A DNA stretch of 37,615 nucleotides from CAXRBC01 sp041158045 (GTDB taxonomy: Bacteria; Actinomycetota; Acidimicrobiia; Acidimicrobiales; Ilumatobacteraceae), in assembly GCA_041158045.1 (NCBI GenBank), contig JBEBCD010000018.1:1-37615 (forward strand), written 5' to 3'. Shown here piece by piece: positions 1 to 8,181 of the stretch. Position 1 is the stretch's first letter, and each line of letters starts with the position of its first letter. The notes below the pieces were generated by a model. That model worked only from the letters and a program-made list of their open reading frames with translations. It was not told the DNA's origin and ran no database searches. The translations under genes and the position numbers were made by a program.

Positions 1-539
1 ACGAAGTCCGATCCGTGGTGGGCGAGACCGAGGACGCCCGAGCATCGGTCGGCGGGGATGCGATAGGAGTGGACGAAGTAGAAGTCGGCGGGTCCGTCGG
101 CCTCCGGCAGCAACCGGGAGCCGCGGCCCGGCCTCACCCGCGCAAAGCCGACGTGGGGCACGCGCAGTCGGCCCGACGGATCGTCCGGGAAGCGTTCCAC
201 GATCACGTCGACGAGGCCGAGGCCCGCCGTCGTCCCGTCCTCGGGGCTCGATGCGCCGAGGAGCTGCATGCCGAGGCAGATCCCGAGCAGCTGGCGCTCG
301 CCGTCGGCCGCGTACCGGCGGATCGCATCGACCCACCCGGCCTCGCGGAGGTTGTGCATCGCCGCGCGGAAGGAGCCGACCCCCGGCAGGATCGCATGCC
401 CGACCCGATCGAGGTCGGCCGGGCGCGACGAGACGTCGACCTCGGCGCCGAGGTACTCGAGGGCGTGGCGGACGGACGTGAGGTTGCCCATCCCGTAGTC
501 GACGACCTGGACGCGCCGGCGACCGGCGAGCGGGCTCAC
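1..539 (-). CDS. hisH: HisH-like glutamine amidotransferase subunit (C-terminus cut by window edge)
   Basis: Class I glutaminase that frees ammonia from glutamine for a partner synthase. About 179 residues are visible; HisH proteins are usually 200-210, so roughly 25 are missing. Motifs seen: DYGMGN near residue 14, LPGVGSF at 51-57, the nucleophile elbow LGICLGMQ with Cys88, and YFVHSY further on, all in HisH order. The GTG start overlaps the stop of the upstream amidotransferase gene as GTGA, so the two are translationally coupled. Next to a WbuX/PseA-type sugar amidotransferase inside a nonulosonic acid operon, it more likely feeds ammonia to sugar amidination, as HisH2 does with WbpG and HisF2 in Pseudomonas O-antigen synthesis, than to histidine synthesis. 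A HisF-like gene would be expected just beyond the window. The family call is firm; the pathway role is inferred from context. Confidence 0.9.
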   Translation of the reverse strand, partial: MSPLAGRRRVQVVDYGMGNLTSVRHALEYLGAEVDVSSRPADLDRVGHAILPGVGSFRAAMHNLREAGWVDAIRRYAADGERQLLGICLGMQLLGASSPEDGTTAGLGLVDVIVERFPDDPSGRLRVPHVGFARVRPGRGSRLLPEADGPADFYFVHSYRIPADRCSGVLGLAHHGSDF

Positions 540-1657
540 CTCGGGGTGAAGGTGGGTCGCCAGCGCCCGTCGCGAAGCTCGAACAGGTCCCGGTCGACCC
601 AGCGCGCGAGCACGGCATCGAACTCCTCCGTGCCCATGCGGAAGTAGTCGAGGTAGGTCGCGAGGTGCTCCTCGGGAAAACTGCCGTCGTAGAGCCGCAC
701 GAGGTTGAGGCCCTGGTCGCGCGTCATCGCACCGCGACGGATCTCGATCCCCGCGTCCTGGGTGGCGCGACCGAATCCGAACTTGAGGTACATGAGGTAG
801 GTGTGGAGCGCGTAGAGGGCCTGATCGTTCTGCGCGAAGTTGGTGAACGTGCCGTCGTTGGACCCCTCGGCCTCCCGCAGGCCGCAGTGTTCCTTCGCCA
901 CGAGGTAGTTGCGGTAGGGATCCCAGGACTCGAAGTACGACCACCGACCGATGAGCAGGTCCCGGCCCCCGAGTTCGCGTTCGGTGGGGAACTCGTAGAA
1001 CTGGAGGTCGGTCGCCGCGAGCTTCGAGGCGGCGAACACCGCATCCTGGCCCCCCTCGAGGTAGACCGCGCGCATGTAGTCGATGCTCACCGTCGGGCGG
1101 TACTTGAACTCCGAGGAACCGCCGTACTCGGTCTCGCCCTCCTCGCCGTACATCACGAGCGAGATCCCGAGCTGGGCGGCGAGGCGCAGGACGCCGGCCT
1201 GGATCGCGATGAGCCATCCGTAGTACGGGAATCCCTTGTGGATGAATCCCTGCGTGTTGAGCGTGCGCATCACCTCCGGGTTGGGGTTGATCTGCACGTG
1301 GTCGTAGCCGCTGTCGATGAACCGCCGCAGGTTCTCGTTGCCGAGCGGCAGTGCGAGCGCGGGCGTGACGGTGACCGCGAGCGGGTTCATCCCGTGCACG
1401 TGCTTGAGCTGGTACGACACGTACGACCCGTCCTTGCCGCCGCTCACCGGGACGACGCAGTCGAAGCCGCCGTCGGTGCGGCGGACGCGGTCGAGGAGCC
1501 GCTCGAGCTCTGCCCGGCGCACCGACCAGTCGAGCGTGCGCTTCTCCTCCATCCACTGGCAGGCGTTGCACCAGCCGCGCTCGTCGAAGGTGATGCGGGG
1601 GCGCGTCGACATGTTGAGGCAGTGCGCGCACCAGAACGGCTCGGTGCGTCCCGTCAT
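536..1657 (-). CDS. N-acetyl sugar amidotransferase (WbuX/PseA/PtmG-like)
   Basis: ATP-dependent PP-loop enzyme predicted to convert a sugar acetamido group to an acetamidino group, using ammonia from the HisH-type subunit. The 373-residue protein shows two CxxC pairs near the N-terminus (C10/C13 and C30/C33, a probable zinc knuckle) and the PP-loop SGGKDG at 72-77. It is full length for the family. The downstream HisH gene starts inside its stop codon, and 19 bases separate it from the upstream SDR stop. Relatives are WbpG (Pseudomonas), PseA (pseudaminic acid) and PtmG (legionaminic acid, Campylobacter). The neighbouring Leg-type genes favour a legionaminic acid substrate, but this cannot be read from the protein alone. 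Confidence 0.88.
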   Translation of the reverse strand: MTGRTEPFWCAHCLNMSTRPRITFDERGWCNACQWMEEKRTLDWSVRRAELERLLDRVRRTDGGFDCVVPVSGGKDGSYVSYQLKHVHGMNPLAVTVTPALALPLGNENLRRFIDSGYDHVQINPNPEVMRTLNTQGFIHKGFPYYGWLIAIQAGVLRLAAQLGISLVMYGEEGETEYGGSSEFKYRPTVSIDYMRAVYLEGGQDAVFAASKLAATDLQFYEFPTERELGGRDLLIGRWSYFESWDPYRNYLVAKEHCGLREAEGSNDGTFTNFAQNDQALYALHTYLMYLKFGFGRATQDAGIEIRRGAMTRDQGLNLVRLYDGSFPEEHLATYLDYFRMGTEEFDAVLARWVDRDLFELRDGRWRPTFTPR

Positions 1658-1676
1658 CGTCCCGTCCCCTCCGCGC

Positions 1677-2513
1677 TCACCAGGTGCTCAGGCCGCCGTC
1701 GACCACGAGGTTGTGGCCGGTCACGTACCGCGACGCGTCGGAGGCGAGGTAGACGACCGCGCCGACGAGGTCGTCCGGCGCCGCCATGCGCCCGAGCGGC
1801 ACGCGCGCCGAGTAGCGCCGCTGGAACTCGTCGTTCTGCCCCGTCGCGACGCCGCCGGGCGTGAGCGTGTTGACGCGGATGCCGTCGGCGCCCCAGTAGG
1901 TCGCGAGGTACTGCGTGAGCCCGATGACCGCAGCCTTCGACGCCGCGTACGACGCCGGCGTGTTGATCGGCCGCCCGCCGTACGACGAGCCCTCGTAGAT
2001 GCGCTGGTCCGGCGCGACCACGCCGTAGATCGACGCCGTCTGCACGATCGAGCCGCCGCCGCCACGCCGCATCACCGGCCCGACGGCGCGCGCCATGAGG
2101 AACATCCCGTCCACGTTGACGCGCATCACCTCGCGCCACGTCTCGGGCGCGTACTCCTCGAACGGCGCGAAGAACGCATCGAGGCTCGCCGTCTTGGTCG
2201 CCGCGTTGTTGAGCAGCACGTCGATGCGCCCGTGCGCCGCGACGATCGCGGCGACCGCCGCCGTCACCGAGGCCGGGTCGCCCACGTCGCAGGCGTGCGC
2301 CGTCGCACCGCGACCGAGCTCCGCGGCCAGCCCGCGCACCCCGTCCGCGTCGACGTCGCACAGCGCGAGCGTCGCGCCGTGGTCGGCGAGCCCGCGCGCG
2401 AGGTGGCGCCCGAGCAGGCCGGCCGCGCCGGTGAGGACGGCCACCTTGCCCGCGAGGTCGAATCGCGCGGTGGCGCGCTCGCCGGGCGTCGGGTCGGTCG
2501 TGGGGCGGGTCAT
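1677..2513 (-). CDS. Short-chain dehydrogenase/reductase (PtmA-like)
   Basis: NAD(P)-dependent oxidoreductase of 278 residues with a classical Rossmann fold: TGAAGLLG at 28-35, NNA at 102-104, and the Ser161 / Tyr189 / Lys193 triad (YAASK). The chosen ATG overlaps the stop of the cytidylyltransferase gene as ATGA; the frame is open further upstream, but that would run into the preceding gene. In the Campylobacter jejuni ptm cluster an SDR (PtmA) lies next to the CMP-sugar synthetase in the same order, and it has been tied to early precursor supply for CMP-legionaminic acid. The substrate here is unproven; a sugar or sugar-phosphate is inferred from the operon. Confidence 0.88.
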   Translation of the reverse strand: MTRPTTDPTPGERATARFDLAGKVAVLTGAAGLLGRHLARGLADHGATLALCDVDADGVRGLAAELGRGATAHACDVGDPASVTAAVAAIVAAHGRIDVLLNNAATKTASLDAFFAPFEEYAPETWREVMRVNVDGMFLMARAVGPVMRRGGGGSIVQTASIYGVVAPDQRIYEGSSYGGRPINTPASYAASKAAVIGLTQYLATYWGADGIRVNTLTPGGVATGQNDEFQRRYSARVPLGRMAAPDDLVGAVVYLASDASRYVTGHNLVVDGGLSTW

Positions 2514-3235
2514 CGGCTCGTCCGTGTCGCGCCGGCCGCGGCATCGGCCGCGCGGCGCATCAGCCATTCAACCATCTCGAGGTCCAGCGGCGAGTCGACG
2601 TCGAGCGAGCGCTCCCGGGGCATCTCGTACAGGCGAGTGCGGGGGCCGACCACGGTGTCGCCAGCGTCCAGCGCGGCGCGCCGCCAGACGTAGATCGACG
2701 CGTTCATGTCGTAGCAGGGTGGCGCGTCCTGCCGCCGGGCGATCGCCGCACCCGGCGCCTTCGCGAGCGCGACGGACCCGTCGGCCGCCACCTCCACCAT
2801 GTTGAAGTACGGCGAGCGGTGCGCCGGTGCGCCCGTGATCACGTTGTCCGCGCCCGACGACTCGAGCAGCGCCACCGCGCCGCGGACGTCGTCGGCGGTG
2901 CGCAGCGGCGACGTCGCGTCGAGGTCCACGACCACGTCGAATGCGCCGAGCGCGCGCTCCGCCTCGCCGACGCAGTGGCGGATGGCCGGCACCTTCGGCG
3001 AGTCGTCGCGCGCGAGCTCGGCGGGACGCGGCACCCGCAGATCCGCACCGTGCGCGGCCGCGGCGTCGAGGATCGCGGGGTCGTCGCTCGACACCGCGAT
3101 CGCGGCGAAGAGGCCCGATTCCCGTGCGTGGCGGATGCTGTGGGCGAGGAGCGGCAGGCCGAGCACCGGCGCGAGGTTCTTGCCCGGCACGCCCTTGCTC
3201 CCGCCGCGGGCGCAGATCGTGCAGAGCCGCCTCAT
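2510..3235 (-). CDS. legF: CMP-nonulosonate cytidylyltransferase (NeuA/LegF/PtmB family)
   Basis: Transfers CMP from CTP to a nonulosonic acid, the final activation before glycosyl transfer. The 241-residue protein opens with CTICARGGSKGVPGKN, the nucleotide-binding signature of acylneuraminate cytidylyltransferases, and carries DLDATSPLR near 104-112 in the usual metal/substrate region. Length matches single-domain family members. Both ends overlap neighbours by four bases (ATGA), so it is coupled to the Gfo/Idh gene before it and the SDR after it. With LegB, LegC, LegG and LegI homologues in the same operon, legionaminic acid is the likeliest acceptor. N-acetylneuraminate or pseudaminate specificity is not excluded by sequence alone. 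Confidence 0.87.
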   Translation of the reverse strand: MRRLCTICARGGSKGVPGKNLAPVLGLPLLAHSIRHARESGLFAAIAVSSDDPAILDAAAAHGADLRVPRPAELARDDSPKVPAIRHCVGEAERALGAFDVVVDLDATSPLRTADDVRGAVALLESSGADNVITGAPAHRSPYFNMVEVAADGSVALAKAPGAAIARRQDAPPCYDMNASIYVWRRAALDAGDTVVGPRTRLYEMPRERSLDVDSPLDLEMVEWLMRRAADAAAGATRTSR

Positions 3236-4176
3236 GCCGCGATCCAGCGTTGCACCGCGGCGGCCCGCTCGGCCGCATCGACGAGCCGCACGACCCGCAT
3301 CGCCTCGGCGAACGTGCAGACGCCCTCGCCGTCGTGCTCGAGCATCGCCCGGTGCTCGGCCTCGTAGGTCGCGTCGGGCGCGGGCGCGGCGCGCACCACG
3401 TCGGCACCGTGGCGCAGCTCGCCCGCCACGAGGTCGCACTCGAGCGTGCCGGCCTCGCCCTCGAGGGCGAATCGCCGGGTGCGCTCGGCGCGCAGGTAGT
3501 CGATCGTGATGCGCACCGACGCGCAGCCGTCGGTCGCGACGAGCAGCGACGCGGTGTCCTCCGTCTCGATGCCGAGGTCGCCGACGCGGCCGATGCCCGC
3601 GGCCACGCTCCGCCAGTCGCCGCAGAGCAGGAGCGCGAGGTCGAGCTCGTGGCTGAGGTCCCGCAGCACGCCGCCACCGAGGTCGCGGCGCGCGGAGCTC
3701 GTCGTGCGCGGGTCGGCGCCGGGGCGCCACGTCGCCAGGTGCTGCCCGCAGTCGAACTCCGCGGCGACGAGCGGCCCGAGCGCACCGACGCGCCGAAGCG
3801 CCTCGACGACGAGCGGGTGGTGTCGCAGGTTGTACCCCACGCCCTCGGCGGCGAAGCGCGTCGCGGGGAGGGCCGCCGTCGTCGCGAGGAGCGGCTTCTC
3901 GACGAGGACGCGGCCGCGGTAGTCGGCGGCCGCGAGCGCTGCGAGGTCGTCGCCGTGGCGGGTCGTGGCCGAGGCGATCACGACGTAGTCGGGTCGGTGC
4001 GCCGCGAGGAGGCCCGCCACGTCGCGGGCCACCACCCGCGCGCCCTCGGCACCGTCGTCCCCGCGCACCGCGTCGTCGCCGCGCGTGCTCGCCGCCGCGA
4101 CCTCGTGGCCCATCGCCGCGAGGATCCGTGCGTGGCGGCGGCCGATCGAGCCCTGTCCGACGACCCCCGCCCTCAC
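3232..4176 (-). CDS. Gfo/Idh/MocA-family oxidoreductase (PtmF-like)
   Basis: NAD(P)-binding oxidoreductase of 314 residues. It begins with the Rossmann motif GQGSIG (7-12) and has EKP at 93-95, the hallmark of Gfo/Idh/MocA enzymes, followed by a C-terminal alpha/beta substrate domain with GGGVLRDLSHELDL. The GTG start overlaps the PtmE-like gene stop (GTGA); a longer frame exists but would read through that gene. In the C. jejuni ptm cluster the order ptmE-ptmF-ptmB-ptmA matches the order here, which supports a role in precursor supply for CMP-legionaminic acid. The reaction cannot be assigned from sequence. Confidence 0.86.
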   Translation of the reverse strand: MRAGVVGQGSIGRRHARILAAMGHEVAAASTRGDDAVRGDDGAEGARVVARDVAGLLAAHRPDYVVIASATTRHGDDLAALAAADYRGRVLVEKPLLATTAALPATRFAAEGVGYNLRHHPLVVEALRRVGALGPLVAAEFDCGQHLATWRPGADPRTTSSARRDLGGGVLRDLSHELDLALLLCGDWRSVAAGIGRVGDLGIETEDTASLLVATDGCASVRITIDYLRAERTRRFALEGEAGTLECDLVAGELRHGADVVRAAPAPDATYEAEHRAMLEHDGEGVCTFAEAMRVVRLVDAAERAAAVQRWIAA

Positions 4177-5159
4177 CGGGCGTCCCGCGGCCACTCGCGC
4201 TGCGCGCGCTCGAGCTCCTCGAGGCGCCCGACGTCGATCCAGTACTCGTGGAGCGGGAACGCTGCGGTGTGGCGCCCCTCGCCCGCGAGCCGCGCGAACA
4301 GGCTGGGCATGTCGTAGTACGAGCCGTGCGGCACGCACGCCACGGCCTCGGGCGACACCACGTAGATGCCGGCGTTGACGAGGTGGCGCTGGCTCGGCTT
4401 CTCGCGTACGTCGACGATGCGGCTGCCGTCGACCTCCACGACCCCGTACGGCAGCTGGAAACGGTCCTCCCGTACGACCATCGTCGCCACCGCGCGCTCC
4501 CGCTCGTGGAACTCGACGAGGGCGTCGAGCGAGATGCGCGTGAGGAGGTCCCCGTTCATCACGACGACGGGCTCGGCGAGTTCGCGGGGGAGCAGCGAGA
4601 GCGCGCCCGCCGTGCCGAGGCGCTCGGGCTCGTGGAGGTAGGAGATCTCGGCGCCGAACCGCGACCCGTCGCCGAAGTGCCGCTCGATGATCTCGGCCTT
4701 GTAGTTGAGCGAGACGTAGATCCGTGCGAAGCCCTGGGCGACGGTCGCCTCGACGATCGTCTCGAGGATCGGCTTGCCGCCGACCCGCAGCATCGGCTTC
4801 GGCACCTCGTCGGTGAGCGGTGCGAGGCGAGTGCCGAGCCCGCCCGCCATCAGCACGACCGGGGTGGTGCGGCGGCGGGACCCGATGAGGTCGTCGATGG
4901 TGTGCAGGCCGACCATCCGCCCCGCGGCGTCGACGACGGGGAGCTGGTGGATGCGCTCGGCCCGCATCACGGCGAGGGCCTCGGCGCGCGTCGCGTGGTC
5001 GTCGATCGTGCGGGGCGAGGGCGTCATCACGTCGACGACCGGCGCCTCGAGCCCCGCGTCCTTGAGGAGCGCCTTGCGGACGTTGCCGTCGGTGACGATG
5101 CCGCGCAGGACGTCGCGCTCGTCGAGCACGAACGCGGCCTGGAACGACGAGTCCGACAT
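4173..5159 (-). CDS. ptmE: CBS-domain sugar-phosphate nucleotidyltransferase (PtmE-like)
   Basis: Predicted to activate glucosamine(-N-acetyl)-1-phosphate as an NDP-sugar. C. jejuni PtmE is a guanylyltransferase that channels the legionaminic pathway through GDP-sugars. Two CBS repeats occupy about residues 1-93 (TDGNVRKALL, then HQLPVVD), followed by a nucleotidyltransferase domain starting PVVLMAGGLGTRL (100-112) with EVPKPML. The start is a problem: the first CBS repeat appears to continue upstream in frame to about 5222 (residues reading HWRDGVVAPSASLRETIAVM), yet no ATG, GTG or TTG occurs between the in-frame TGA at 5250-5252 and the ATG at 5159. The true start may be CTG at 5237, ATT at 5231 or 5240, or ATC at 5222; 5159 is only the first canonical codon. 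Confidence 0.85.
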   Translation of the reverse strand: MSDSSFQAAFVLDERDVLRGIVTDGNVRKALLKDAGLEAPVVDVMTPSPRTIDDHATRAEALAVMRAERIHQLPVVDAAGRMVGLHTIDDLIGSRRRTTPVVLMAGGLGTRLAPLTDEVPKPMLRVGGKPILETIVEATVAQGFARIYVSLNYKAEIIERHFGDGSRFGAEISYLHEPERLGTAGALSLLPRELAEPVVVMNGDLLTRISLDALVEFHERERAVATMVVREDRFQLPYGVVEVDGSRIVDVREKPSQRHLVNAGIYVVSPEAVACVPHGSYYDMPSLFARLAGEGRHTAAFPLHEYWIDVGRLEELERAQREWPRDAR

Positions 5160-5249
5160 GACCGCGATGGTCTCGCGCAGCGAGGCGGACGGGGCGACGA
5201 CGCCGTCGCGCCAGTGGGGGATGCCGCTAATGCCCAGAATGCTACGGAG

Positions 5250-5885
5250 TCAGTCGCGCGTCTCCCGCGCGGGATTGCCCACGACGGTGGCGCCCGGCGC
5301 GACGTCGCGCGTCACCACCGCGCCCGCGCCGACGATCGCGTCGGCGCCGACCGTCACGCCCGGCACGACCACGGCGCCCGCGCCGACGAACGCGCCGTCC
5401 CCGATCCGCACCCCACCGCACACGATCGCGCCCGGCGCGACGAATGCGTGCGCGCCGATGACCACGTCGTGGTCGAGCGAGGCGCGCGTGTTGACGACCG
5501 CGCCGTCGCCGACGGTCGTGCCGCACTGCAGCGTCGCACCCGCGAGCACCTGGCCCCCGGCGCCGACCTCGCAGCCACGCGAGAGGTGCGCCGTCGGGTG
5601 CACGACGGACGCGAGCGTGCGACCGGCCGCGACGATCCGTCCGTGCACGCGGCGCCGCACGTCGGTCGACGGGTTGGCCCCGACCCCGACGATGCAGGTG
5701 TCGCCGTCGCCGAGCCGCGCGAGCCACTCGTCGCCGCCCAGCACCGGCACCCCGAACACCTCGCTCCCCGCCGGGAGCGCGCCATCGAGGATGCCCGCGG
5801 GCGCGATGCCGCGCGCGAGCAGCGCATCGAGCACGACGCGACCGTGACCCCCGCAGCCGACGAGGTGGATGCCGCCGCGGCTCAT
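5250..5885 (-). CDS. PglD/NeuD-like sugar acetyltransferase
   Basis: Acetyl-CoA-dependent transferase of 211 residues. The N-terminal part (GCGGHGRVVLD, 10-20) is the PglD-type sugar-binding Rossmann-like domain. From about residue 95 the protein is a left-handed beta helix built from hexapeptide repeats (VGDGAV, IGAHAF, IGDGAF, VGADAI). In this operon it would best fit acetylation of the 4-amino group made by the LegC-type aminotransferase, the step called LegH in Campylobacter. PglD-like enzymes do the equivalent on UDP-4-amino sugars, and NeuD-like relatives O-acetylate sialic acids, so that remains an alternative. The ATG start overlaps the LegI stop (ATGA). Confidence 0.88.
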   Translation of the reverse strand: MSRGGIHLVGCGGHGRVVLDALLARGIAPAGILDGALPAGSEVFGVPVLGGDEWLARLGDGDTCIVGVGANPSTDVRRRVHGRIVAAGRTLASVVHPTAHLSRGCEVGAGGQVLAGATLQCGTTVGDGAVVNTRASLDHDVVIGAHAFVAPGAIVCGGVRIGDGAFVGAGAVVVPGVTVGADAIVGAGAVVTRDVAPGATVVGNPARETRD

Positions 5886-6961
5886 CGGTCCTCGAGCGGC
5901 GCGTCGGTGGCGTGGTCGCGCGCCGCGGTGCGGCCGACGACATCGAAGGCGTCCATCGGCGTCCGCCCCGTGCCGGGTCGCTTCACCGCCACATCCTCGC
6001 GGGAGATCGTCGCACCGGCGCGGATCGCCCGCGCCGCGACGAGGCTCCGCCGCGCGACCGCGGCGGTGTCGCGCTCGCTCGGGGTCGGCACCTTGCGCCC
6101 GTCGCCGATCGCGGACTCGACGTCGCGGATCGCGCGCACCATGGCGGCGAAGTCGGCGGGCTCGAGCGACGCCGCGTGGTCGGGCCCGCGCGCCCCGCGG
6201 TCGAGCGTGAGGTGCTTCTCGATCACGGTCGCACCGAGCGCGACGGCCGCGACGGCGAGGTGCGTGCCGAGCGTGTGGTCCGACCAGCCGACGGCGCAGC
6301 CGCACGCCTCGCGCAGCGTCGCCATTGCGCGGAGGTTGGCCTCGCCGGCCGGGGCGGGGTACGCGCTCGTGCAGTGCAGCAGCGTGAGGCGCGACGCGAC
6401 GGCGGCCCGCCCCGCCTCCGAGCCTGCGGCGTCGGCGAATGCGGCGCGCGATGGCGCGCCGGTCCCCGCGAAGCCGTGCGCGACGACGCCGACGGCCTCG
6501 ACCACCTCCGCGAGCGTCGCCATCCCGGTGGACACGATGAGGCGGTCCGTCGCCCGCGCCGCGGCGTGGAGCAAGGGCGCGTTGGTGAGGTCGCCGGAGC
6601 CGATCTTGATCGTGCGCAACCCGAGGCGTCCCGTGAGCATCCCCAGCGAGCCGAGGTCGAACGGCGTGGAGAGGAACTCGATGCCCCGCTCCGCGGCGCG
6701 GGTCGCGAGCGACTCGTGCGCCGCGTCGTCGAGCTCGAGCGCCGCGAGCATCTCGTGCTGCCGCGTCGCGCCGACGTTGGCGCGCTGGTACGCCGCGGCC
6801 GGCGCGTCGCGCGTGACGAGGTCGTCGGCGCGGAACGTCTGGAACTTCACCGCGTCGGCACCCGCGTCGGCGGCCGCGTCCACGAGCCGGGCCGCGACGG
6901 CGACGTCGCCGCCGTGGTTGACCCCCGCCTCGGCGATCACGTAGGTCCGACCGCCGCGCAT
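5882..6961 (-). CDS. legI: N-acetylneuraminate/legionaminate synthase (LegI/NeuB family)
   Basis: Condenses phosphoenolpyruvate with a six-carbon 2,4-diacetamido sugar to give a nonulosonic acid. The 359-residue protein carries the full NeuB layout: AEAGVNHGG (10-18), KFQTF (39-43), STPFD, KIGSGD, STGM, GWSDHT and EKH along the TIM barrel, then a C-terminal antifreeze-like SAF domain from about 300 (RRSLVAAR, KRPGTG). Its ATG shares one base with the LegG stop (TGATG). Position directly after a NeuC-type epimerase and in an operon with LegB/LegC homologues argues for legionaminic rather than pseudaminic acid, because the pseudaminic route uses PseG in place of a NeuC-type enzyme. A second, different NeuB homologue lies at 23,014. 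Confidence 0.92.
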   Translation of the reverse strand: MRGGRTYVIAEAGVNHGGDVAVAARLVDAAADAGADAVKFQTFRADDLVTRDAPAAAYQRANVGATRQHEMLAALELDDAAHESLATRAAERGIEFLSTPFDLGSLGMLTGRLGLRTIKIGSGDLTNAPLLHAAARATDRLIVSTGMATLAEVVEAVGVVAHGFAGTGAPSRAAFADAAGSEAGRAAVASRLTLLHCTSAYPAPAGEANLRAMATLREACGCAVGWSDHTLGTHLAVAAVALGATVIEKHLTLDRGARGPDHAASLEPADFAAMVRAIRDVESAIGDGRKVPTPSERDTAAVARRSLVAARAIRAGATISREDVAVKRPGTGRTPMDAFDVVGRTAARDHATDAPLEDR

Positions 6962-8181
6962 CAGCGGGGCACCCCCGCCGCCGGGCCGGTCGTCGCGGCC
7001 GTCGCGTCGCGGAACTCCTTGCGCGCCCCGCGCAGCGCGCCGTCGCGGAGCCACCGCTCGAGCACGTCCACGATGCGCGCCGCCGCGCCGCCCCCGCAGT
7101 CGTAGGGCGACGGCCACTCCGCGCGGCGGCCGCCGGCGATCGCGGCCTCGATCGCCGCCGCCACGGACGCGCGCTCGCACGCCGCGTCGCGCACGCTCGC
7201 CGCGCGCAGGCGGCCGTCCTGGCGGGGTCCGACGTTGACGGTCGGGGTGCCGAGGGACGGCGCCTCGATGATCCCGCTCGAGGAGTTGCCGACCACCGCG
7301 TCCGCGTGGCGCACGAGCGCGGCGTAGCGCGCGCGACCGAGCGAGGCGCGGAAGGCGCGTCGCGCCGGCGCGGCGGCGACCCACGCGCGCACCGCGTCCT
7401 CGACCTCGCGGCCCGACGGGTCGGCGTTGCTCCCGGTGCACACGGTCGTCGTGCCGGGATGCGCGGCCTCGACCGCCTCGACGGCGGCGAGGACCTCGGC
7501 GATCTCGCGCGCCGGCGCACCGTCGCCGAGCGTCGTCGGGTGGTGCGTGAGGCACAGCAGCGGCGTGCCGAGCGCGACGCCGAGCTCGGCCGCGAGTCGA
7601 TCGCGTGGCACCTCGGGCGTCGCGCGCGCGAGGTCGACGCCGAGCGCGCCCGTCACGACGACGCGCGCGGGATCCTCGCCCATCTGCACGACGCGGTGGC
7701 CGTACTCGGGGGCGGCGACGAAGTGCAGGTGCGACATCTTGGTGACCGCGTGCCGGATCGCGTCGTCGAACGCCCCCGTCGTCACCTCGCCGCCGTGGAC
7801 GTGGGCGACGGGGATCCGCAGCACGAGCGCGGCCTGCGCCGCGGCGAGGATCTCCCAGCGGTCCCCGAGCAGGACGACCACCTCGGGCTCGATCCGGGCG
7901 AGCGCGTCGGCCAGCCCGGTCACGGCGCGGCCGAGCGCCCGCGCCACGCCGGCGCGGGAGTCGTCGGTGAGGTCGAGGTCGACCCGCGCGTCGATGCGCC
8001 GGCCGTCGGCGAGGATCTCGCGCTCGGTGAGCCCGTGGCGACGGGAGAGGTGCGTCCCCGTGACGAGAAGGCGCACGTCGAGTGCCGCGCGCCGGGCGGC
8101 CTCGTCCAGCACCGGCGCGAGCAGCCCGTACTCGGCCCGCGACCCGGTGACGACGCAGACGCGGTGGCGGGCGCCGGTCAC
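6961..8181 (-). CDS. legG: Hydrolysing NDP-sugar 2-epimerase (LegG/NeuC family)
   Basis: Inverts C2 and releases the nucleotide, giving the free mannose-configured sugar used by the NeuB-type synthase. The 406-residue protein has the GT-B fold signatures of UDP-GlcNAc 2-epimerases: TGSRAEYG (12-19), LLGDRWE (104-110), HVHGGE (127-132), TGALGVD and GNSSSGIIEAP (298-308). The GTG start overlaps the LegC stop (GTGA). NeuC proper uses UDP-GlcNAc, whereas LegG uses a 2,4-diacetamido-trideoxy sugar on UDP or GDP; the presence of LegB, LegC and an acetyltransferase points to the latter. Nucleotide specificity is not readable here, although the PtmE-like gene suggests GDP. Confidence 0.9.
   Translation of the reverse strand: MTGARHRVCVVTGSRAEYGLLAPVLDEAARRAALDVRLLVTGTHLSRRHGLTEREILADGRRIDARVDLDLTDDSRAGVARALGRAVTGLADALARIEPEVVVLLGDRWEILAAAQAALVLRIPVAHVHGGEVTTGAFDDAIRHAVTKMSHLHFVAAPEYGHRVVQMGEDPARVVVTGALGVDLARATPEVPRDRLAAELGVALGTPLLCLTHHPTTLGDGAPAREIAEVLAAVEAVEAAHPGTTTVCTGSNADPSGREVEDAVRAWVAAAPARRAFRASLGRARYAALVRHADAVVGNSSSGIIEAPSLGTPTVNVGPRQDGRLRAASVRDAACERASVAAAIEAAIAGGRRAEWPSPYDCGGGAAARIVDVLERWLRDGALRGARKEFRDATAATTGPAAGVPR

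Noticed and set aside
1..539. HisH as part of a histidine operon
   Set aside because: The preceding genes are all sugar enzymes and the gene overlaps an N-acetyl sugar amidotransferase, so a sugar-amidination role is more likely, although the downstream side is not visible.
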